A DNA stretch of 47,003 nt from Udaeobacter sp025935755 (lineage in GTDB: Bacteria > Verrucomicrobiota > Verrucomicrobiia > Chthoniobacterales > UBA10450). Under the pieces are notes generated by a model that worked only from the letters and a program-made list of their open reading frames with translations, ran no database searches and was not told the DNA's origin. Every line of letters starts with the position of its first letter. Positions within the stretch are counted from its first letter, which is position 1. The stretch lies in NCBI GenBank assembly GCA_036278715.1, contig DASUKN010000054.1, positions 1 through 47,003 of the forward strand, read 5' to 3'. The translations under genes and the position numbers were made by a program. Below are positions 42,216 to 47,003 of the stretch, piece after piece.

Positions 42216-43265
42216 TCACGGCAGTTTCTTCCAAATGGTTTGTGACAAAAGCAATTGCGCCACCAGCAGGCCGCATCCTCCCATCAGGCACAACGGGAAG
42301 AGATCGCGGTATTGCTGATATTTTTTCACGCTCACCGTGGACTTCTCCAGCTTGTCGATGTCGTTGAAAATTTGTTCCAGTGACGCGGTGTCAGTGGCCC
42401 GGAAAAATTTGCCGTCGGCGATTTTCGCAACCTCTCTCAAACCGGTTTCATTAAATTGTACCGGCTGATTTTCGTAGAGGATGTTTCCCAACGCATCGGT
42501 CAAAGGCCCGCGACTGGTAAAGATAGGGGCTGGCGCGATTCCATTTATTCCTGCACCGATCGCATAGAGATGGATCTTCAACGCTTTCACCGCTTCGGCA
42601 GCAGTGTTCGGCGGGATTTTGCCGGCGTTGTTTTCACCATCTGTCAACAAAACAAGAACATGGCTCTTTGAACGTTTGTCATTCAGGCGAGTTGAAGCCG
42701 AGGCCACGGCCGAGCCAATCGCAGTGCCGTCTTCGACGAGCCCGATCTTTACTCGATCGAGGTTTTGCAAGAGCCAATCGTGATCCAGTGTCATCGGGCT
42801 CACCACATATGGACGGCCGGCAAACGCGATGATGCCGATCCGATCGTTTGGACGCGCTTCGATGAATTTCCGGGTGACTTCGCGAATGGCATCCACGCGA
42901 GTCGCTTCCTGGCCTCCGATGGTAAAATCCTTGGTCAACATCGAACCGGAAACGTCCAGGACGAGCATGATATCGATTCCGCTGGCCTCGATTTGCGTGA
43001 GACTTTTTCCGAGCTGCGGACGTGCCAGAGCAACCACGAAGAAGGCCATGGTTAAAAGAAGAAGCGCCCGGAGGATTTTACCCGCCCGGGCCGCGCTTCG
43101 TTTTCCGATCGCGCGAAGATTCGCTGTCGACGAATACGTCAGCGCTGCGGCCGGCCCGCTCTTGCCGCGTAACCAGGCAAGCAACGGAATTACAAGCAAC
43201 AGGAGCAGCAGCCACGGACGCGCGAAGGTCAGCGCGCTGCCGTGCAACCAATCAAACAGCTGCAA
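42216..43265 (-). CDS. batA: BatA-like VWA membrane protein
   Basis: A 349-residue inner-membrane protein of the aerotolerance operon. The N-terminal helix (ARPWLLLLLLVIPLLAWLRG) and a second helix near residue 60 precede a VWA domain; the MIDAS is DVSGSMLTKDF (about 104-114), with TDGENNAGK and a threonine region in SPMTLDHDW. A C-terminal membrane helix (near 325-340) ends at LLLSQTIWKKLP. The start codon overlaps the upstream small gene by 14 nt, so translation is coupled. Metal binding is inferred from the intact MIDAS Asp-x-Ser-x-Ser. Confidence 0.93.
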   Translation of the reverse strand: MQLFDWLHGSALTFARPWLLLLLLVIPLLAWLRGKSGPAAALTYSSTANLRAIGKRSAARAGKILRALLLLTMAFFVVALARPQLGKSLTQIEASGIDIMLVLDVSGSMLTKDFTIGGQEATRVDAIREVTRKFIEARPNDRIGIIAFAGRPYVVSPMTLDHDWLLQNLDRVKIGLVEDGTAIGSAVASASTRLNDKRSKSHVLVLLTDGENNAGKIPPNTAAEAVKALKIHLYAIGAGINGIAPAPIFTSRGPLTDALGNILYENQPVQFNETGLREVAKIADGKFFRATDTASLEQIFNDIDKLEKSTVSVKKYQQYRDLFPLCLMGGCGLLVAQLLLSQTIWKKLP

Positions 43266-43761
43266 GCTGACCTCCTTTCACGAAACGGATCGCTTCGTCC
43301 AATAAAAGTTCGCTGTCTGACGTTGTTGCTTCGTACTTGGCGAATTTGATGAGATCGCACCGGTTCAAAAAATCTTCCAGCAACGATTTGTCGTCTGACG
43401 AGAACGATGGCGCGTTTGCCGCCGCACTGAGAAACTCTATGGAGGTTTGCCGTGTTGCAGGGACTCCGTACTGCTGTGTCACGTAACGTCTTAGAATATC
43501 GGACGCACGAATACTGAATTGATACGGGCTCATTTTCTCAATCTGAGGTCGAATTTGTTCGAGCTCTGCCAGCGCAATTTCGCGTGGCGGTTTCGGCGGC
43601 AATTCTGGTTTCCGCCGCTGCATAAAGTGCCACACGATCAAACCGAGCAGTGATAAGACGACAAATGCGATCACGAAAACAAGCCACGGAGGTATCAACG
43701 AATAATCGATCGGCGGCGCGATATCGTGGAACTCGTCGGCCAATAGCAAATACATGTTCAT
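43252..43761 (-). CDS. Small single-helix membrane protein of the Bat operon (DUF4381-like)
   Basis: A 169-residue protein with one membrane helix near the N-terminus (PPWLVFVIAFVVLSLLGLIV, about 24-43) and a cytoplasmic helical domain (IALAELEQIRPQIEKMSPYQ; LRRYVTQQYGVPATRQTSIE; FLNRCDLIKFAKYEA). This matches small proteins seen between DUF58 and batA genes in related operons; the biochemical role is unknown. The start MNMYLLLADEFHDIAPP is not a signal peptide but a short periplasmic or cytoplasmic segment before the helix. It overlaps batA by 14 nt. Confidence 0.82.
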   Translation of the reverse strand: MNMYLLLADEFHDIAPPIDYSLIPPWLVFVIAFVVLSLLGLIVWHFMQRRKPELPPKPPREIALAELEQIRPQIEKMSPYQFSIRASDILRRYVTQQYGVPATRQTSIEFLSAAANAPSFSSDDKSLLEDFLNRCDLIKFAKYEATTSDSELLLDEAIRFVKGGQLAAV

Positions 43762-43770
43762 TTTCCAGTT

Positions 43771-43866
43771 GCCGTCTTTCTGAGCGAAGTCGAGGAACCC
43801 CGAAGCGAAACCGAGAAGTATTTTCGCGGGATCCTCCGACTTCGCTGCGCTCCGCTCAGGATGATC
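43771..43866. repeat. Family D inverted repeat
   Basis: GCCGTCTTTCTGAGCGAAGT opens and GCTCCGCTCAGGATGATCAT closes it. It fills the gap between DUF58 and the small membrane gene. Confidence 0.75.
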
Positions 43867-43883
43867 ATCGTTTCTCGCTTCTC

Positions 43884-44831
43884 TTATCGAACCCCGAGAC
43901 GGCGTTCGCGTTGTTTGAAAAACGAGCGCAACGGCGGCAGATAATCTTTGCCGGTTTGCAGCGTAATTGTATCGACGTTGTTGCGCCGGAGCGTGCGGGA
44001 AAGCTCTGTTTCAAATCCAGTGACGAGATCGGCAAAAATCGTTCGTGTTTTGCGATCCGCCGTGTTGATCTCGATCTGCTCGCCGGTCTCCGCATCCTCC
44101 AGGGTGATTATACCGACGTTTGGCAAGGATTTTTCGCGTTCATCCTTGATCTGAATGGCTATGAAATCGTGCCGCCGTCCGCTTACAGCCAGCGCTCGGG
44201 AGAAATCCGGCGCTTGAAAATCTGAGATGAAAAATACAACGGAGCGCCGGGTAACGATCCTATTCAGATGATCAAGCGCCAACCCGGGGTCGGTGCCGCG
44301 TCCCTGTGGTTCGAAGAATAATATTTCGCGAATGATACGCAGCGTGTGCGAACGGCCTTTTTTCGGCGGAATGAAAAGCTCGACGCGATCGGTAAAGAGT
44401 AGCAGACCTACTTTGTCATTGTTCCGAATCGCACTGAACGCGAGAAGACAGGCTACCTCCGCAGCCAGCTCGCGTTTCGATTGCGTCGTGCTGCCGAAAT
44501 TTCCGGACGCGCTCACATCTACAACCAGCATCACTGTGAGTTCGCGTTCTTCGGTGAATTTTTTCACGAATGCGCTGCCCATCCGCGCGGTGACATTCCA
44601 ATCGATGGTGCGAATTTCATCGCCTGGTTGATACTCGCGCACCTCATCAAAATTCATTCCGCGTCCTTTGAAGACGCTGTGGTAGTCGCCCGCGAACGCG
44701 GTTTCCACCAGACCGCGGGTCTTGATCTCGAGGGTGCGGATTTTTTTCAGAATCTCGGTTGTTTTCTCGGCCCGGTGGTCATCCCGGGCGGATCCCGCGC
44801 GGGCGGGAGAAGTCGAGGGATCCGGTTGCAT
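43884..44831 (-). CDS. DUF58 (VWA-like) protein of the Bat/MoxR operon
   Basis: A 315-residue DUF58 protein, probably a MoxR partner in envelope quality control. Core motifs: TRGLVETAFAGDYHSVFKGR (about 36-55), FDEVREYQPGDEIRTIDWNV, MLVVDVSASGNFGS (VWA-like strand with Asp-x-Ser-x-Ser), and RNNDKVGLLLFTDRVE. The frame is open to 44888, but ATG 44831 overlaps the stop of the upstream GIY-YIG gene by one nucleotide. The first 20-odd codons (PDPSTSPARAGSARDDHRA) are translated family D repeat; the family-conserved part begins at TEILKKIRTLEI. The repeat has therefore replaced or extended the native N-terminus. Confidence 0.93.
   Translation of the reverse strand: MQPDPSTSPARAGSARDDHRAEKTTEILKKIRTLEIKTRGLVETAFAGDYHSVFKGRGMNFDEVREYQPGDEIRTIDWNVTARMGSAFVKKFTEERELTVMLVVDVSASGNFGSTTQSKRELAAEVACLLAFSAIRNNDKVGLLLFTDRVELFIPPKKGRSHTLRIIREILFFEPQGRGTDPGLALDHLNRIVTRRSVVFFISDFQAPDFSRALAVSGRRHDFIAIQIKDEREKSLPNVGIITLEDAETGEQIEINTADRKTRTIFADLVTGFETELSRTLRRNNVDTITLQTGKDYLPPLRSFFKQRERRLGVR
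44776..44825. repeat. Family D repeat inside the DUF58 5' coding region
   Basis: GGTCATCCCGGGCGGATCCC opens and GGGAGAAGTCGAGGGATCC closes it; it is followed at once by the DUF58 start and the GIY-YIG stop codon. Confidence 0.8.
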
Positions 44832-45157
44832 TACCGAGAACCTCCGACTGTGTGCGAGGCGTACATCTCTGAAAACAAGTCTCGCCAATCAGGACTTGTT
44901 CGAGCGACGAGAGCTTCCTTCTTCGCGCGACTCCATCGCTTGAGTTGCTGCTTCTCTCTTGCGATCGCACTCGTCGGAGCGGGATACGCTTCGAAATGAA
45001 TCCGCTTGTTAGCGGTGTACTGCCGGGCAAACGCACTGCCAGGACCGAGCGAATGTTCATTCGCACGCTGCTCTATGCTGTTCGTGACACCGATATGCAA
45101 GACGGTTTGTCGATCGCCCTTTCTCAAAATGTAAACGAAGTAGTTCTGATGTTGCAT
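44831..45157 (-). CDS. Small GIY-YIG nuclease-domain protein
   Basis: A stand-alone GIY-YIG domain of about 108 residues. The start is taken at MQHQNYFVYI; an ATG three codons upstream (45166) is also possible. The GIY strand is FVYILRKGD, the YIG strand reads HIGVTNSIEQRANEH (His for Tyr, catalytic Arg present), and the Glu region is AIAREKQQLKRWSRAKKEAL, followed by SPDWRDLFSEM. All positions expected of an active single-domain nuclease are present apart from the conservative Y-to-H change. It interrupts the moxR-DUF58 pair of the Bat operon and has family D repeats on both sides (44776-44825, 45181-45263), so it is likely an inserted element rather than an operon member. Function is unknown. 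Confidence 0.9.
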   Translation of the reverse strand: MQHQNYFVYILRKGDRQTVLHIGVTNSIEQRANEHSLGPGSAFARQYTANKRIHFEAYPAPTSAIAREKQQLKRWSRAKKEALVARTSPDWRDLFSEMYASHTVGGSR

Positions 45158-45180
45158 GGCACACATGGCGCACCGGTCTC

Positions 45181-45263
45181 GGTCATCCTGAGCGGAGTCG
45201 AATTAGCCCGTAAAATTACTGCTTGGTTCAGCCGCGGGATCCCCCGGCTTCGCTCGGGATGAC
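45181..45263. repeat. Family D repeat downstream of moxR
   Basis: GGTCATCCTGAGCGGAGTCG opens and CCCGGCTTCGCTCGGGATGA closes it. It lies between the moxR stop and the GIY-YIG start. Confidence 0.8.
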
Positions 45264-45269
45264 GCAAAA

Positions 45270-46256
45270 TCACGGCACCGGCAATCCGGCAAAAATTCGT
45301 TCGATGATGGTCTCACTCGTCACGGCCTCAGCCTCGGCTTCGTAACTGACGATGATACGATGCCGTAACACATCGGGGCCGATGCTCTTCACATCCTGCG
45401 GAGTGACGTAGCCGCGCCCGTTCAGGAACGCATGGGCGCGTGCACCCAGTGCGAGGTTAATGGTGGCGCGCGGTGAAGCGCCGTAGCGAATCAATCCTTC
45501 CAATCGCAAATTGTAGGCGGCGGGTTCGCGTGTGGCCCATACCACGTCCACGATGTAATCTTTCACGCGATCGTCGATGTAGATGTGGTTAACGACATCG
45601 CGTGCGGTGATGATCTGTTTCGGATCGACTACAGGATCTACTCGCAAATCCGGTGCCGAAGTCGCCATCAAATCCAGGATGCTTCGCTCCTCGCGCTTTT
45701 GCGGGTAGCCAATGTTCAGCTTGAACATGAACCGATCAAGTTGTGCCTCAGGCAGTTGGTAGGTGCCTTCCTGTTCGATTGGGTTTTGAGTCGCGAGAAC
45801 CAAAAACGGATCGGGAAGGGGATAAGTTTGTTCGCCGATTGTGACCTGGCGTTCCTGCATCGCTTCCAGTAAGGCGCTTTGAACTTTAGCCGGTGCGCGA
45901 TTAATTTCATCGGCCAGAATCAGATTCGAAAAGATTGGTCCAAGCTTTGTGGTGAATTCGCCAGTACGCGGATTGTAGATGAGCGTTCCGATCAGATCCG
46001 CCGGCAACAAATCGGGGGTAAACTGCAAGCGCTGGAAACCGGTTTGAATGCCTGCCGCCATGGTCTTTACAGTGAGCGTCTTGGCCAATCCGGGGACGCC
46101 TTCCAGCAGGAGATGACCATTGGCGAGCAATCCCAGCAAAAGGCGATCAACCAGATACTTCTGCCCGACTACCACGTGGCCGACCTGTTGCCGGAGCGCT
46201 GGAATCCACTGGCCCAGCTCTCGTACTTCCTGCGTGATTTCCTGCGTCGATTTCAT
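45270..46256 (-). CDS. moxR: MoxR-family AAA+ ATPase
   Basis: The first gene of the Bat-type operon, 328 residues. Walker A is LLEGVPGLAKTLTVKT (about 52-67), Walker B is LILADEINRAPAKVQSALLE (about 112-131), sensor 1 is LVLATQNPIEQEGTYQLPEA, and the C-terminal lid has GASPRATINLALGARAHAFL and YVTPQDVKSIGPDVLRHRI. MoxR ATPases act as chaperones for VWA proteins, here DUF58 and BatA/B. The start MKSTQEITQEVRELGQWIPA is normal. The promoter lies in 46257-46367, shared with a divergent membrane gene. Confidence 0.96.
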   Translation of the reverse strand: MKSTQEITQEVRELGQWIPALRQQVGHVVVGQKYLVDRLLLGLLANGHLLLEGVPGLAKTLTVKTMAAGIQTGFQRLQFTPDLLPADLIGTLIYNPRTGEFTTKLGPIFSNLILADEINRAPAKVQSALLEAMQERQVTIGEQTYPLPDPFLVLATQNPIEQEGTYQLPEAQLDRFMFKLNIGYPQKREERSILDLMATSAPDLRVDPVVDPKQIITARDVVNHIYIDDRVKDYIVDVVWATREPAAYNLRLEGLIRYGASPRATINLALGARAHAFLNGRGYVTPQDVKSIGPDVLRHRIIVSYEAEAEAVTSETIIERIFAGLPVP

Positions 46257-46367
46257 ACGGTCTGCTGAGACAGTCCGGCAGTTGAGAATGTTCGATCAAA
46301 CCTTGTGCATGATGCTGGCGATCATGTTCCTATGCCCCGCGCGAAACCTGCTAAACATGAGTCTCGA

Positions 46368-47003
46368 ATGTTAGCCCTGCAACCGTGGCATCGAATGATT
46401 CTTGTTGTGGTACTCGGCGGCGTGGGAGTGTCGCTGCTGGCGTGGAAGGCTCATACCGATCCGGCTATTAATTATTTGCCTCATCATCGAGACGCTGAAT
46501 GGATTATTTTTCCGACAGCCGTTGATGCCCGTGGGCATTTAGCTGCCAGCCTCGATACGACGTTCCGGCACGAATTCACTTTGCAGCATAAACCTGTGTC
46601 CGCACGCCTGGCGCTTCGTGCCATGTGTCGAGCTGAACTAAAAGTTGACGGCGCCTCAATTGAACTGCCACACGTGCGCAACTGGAAGGACGTTTCAGAT
46701 GTCGACATCACCGGGCAGTTGCGTGACGGCACGAACACCATCGAAGTGCGCGTGTTCAATCAGAATGGCCCTCCAGCGCTCTGGCTCGTTTTAGATGCTG
46801 ATCAACTAAACGTGGGCACCGGTCGAACGTGGCAAGCGTCTTTTGCCGGTTCTTCATGGAGAAACGCCGTGCTCGCTTCGGAAGAAAGGATTCCCGGCCC
46901 TGGCAATCCCAGTGCAAGCCGTGAAACTACTTTTGATGCAGCAAAGAAGCTTTGGCCACTCTGGATTTTGCTGATCGGGATTGCGTGCGCAGGAGTCATT
47001 CTC
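46368..47003 (+). CDS. Membrane protein with periplasmic beta-sandwich domain, 3' end outside window
   Basis: The frame is open from ATG 46368 to the window edge, 212 codons so far. It starts MLALQPWHRMILVVVLGGVG (first membrane helix), continues with a soluble segment of about 160 residues that looks like a jelly-roll or galactose-binding-type domain (FRHEFTLQHKPVSARLALRA; LRDGTNTIEVRVFNQNGPPA), then begins a second hydrophobic helix (LWPLWILLIGIACAGVIL). A polytopic C-terminus, perhaps of a glycosyltransferase-like membrane enzyme, is plausible but unseen. It is divergent from moxR with 111 bp between starts. Partial; identity unknown. Confidence 0.75.
   Translation, partial: MLALQPWHRMILVVVLGGVGVSLLAWKAHTDPAINYLPHHRDAEWIIFPTAVDARGHLAASLDTTFRHEFTLQHKPVSARLALRAMCRAELKVDGASIELPHVRNWKDVSDVDITGQLRDGTNTIEVRVFNQNGPPALWLVLDADQLNVGTGRTWQASFAGSSWRNAVLASEERIPGPGNPSASRETTFDAAKKLWPLWILLIGIACAGVIL

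Overview
The window looks like a chromosome segment of a free-living Gram-negative bacterium of moderately high GC. Gram-negative character is shown by the RND efflux pair with a lipoprotein adaptor and by the Bat (aerotolerance) operon. Gene content, the paired OPT transporters and the many dispersed palindromic repeats built on 'GTAGCGC...GCCGGAGGC' and 'GTCATTCCGAGCGAAGTCGAGG' suggest Verrucomicrobiota (Chthoniobacter/Udaeobacter-like soil lineages). That placement is inference from recall; no 16S or marker search was possible.

Layout. 1-500: tandem and dispersed repeats. 507-4850 (-): RND adaptor and permease operon without an outer-membrane factor. 5050-12547: housekeeping and metabolic genes (YdeI/OmdA-like protein, old yellow enzyme, peptidase T, HxlR regulator, sugar porter, rhomboid protease, GH3 glycosidase). 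12652-18906: two divergent OPT transporters. The right-hand one is followed closely by a membrane-anchored peroxiredoxin-like gene with an in-frame UGA in a U-x-x-C motif, and then by a coiled-coil zinc-ribbon protein. 19073-27912: YchF, tRNA-Pro(GGG), a secreted unknown, an HDAC-like deacetylase, a GT2 glycosyltransferase, NADP-GDH, tRNA-Val(CAC), OsmC, GlyRS, an MmcQ/YjbR protein and MurI. 28012-36356: ValS, a methyltransferase, CstA, a nitrilase-family amidase and a conserved protein of unknown function. 36795-46256 (-): a Bat-type operon read as moxR, a GIY-YIG insert, DUF58, a small membrane protein, batA, a batB/batC-like fusion, batD and batE. 46368-end (+): a membrane protein cut off by the window edge.

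Two themes stand out. The first is a probable selenoprotein: UGA at 17808-17810 is followed in frame by the rest of a thioredoxin fold, and a hairpin that fits the bacterial SECIS rules starts a few bases after it. The second is the invasion of genes by short palindromic repeats. valS carries three in-frame copies, batE carries one between its start codon and its signal-peptide core, and the DUF58 gene gets its start codon region and about 20 residues from another family. Two copies of that last family bracket a small GIY-YIG nuclease gene lodged inside the Bat operon, which suggests, but does not prove, a nuclease-linked mobile repeat unit.

Most genes are single-copy housekeeping functions. 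The clear cooperative units are the RND pair, the OPT/peroxiredoxin/zinc-ribbon cluster, and the Bat operon.
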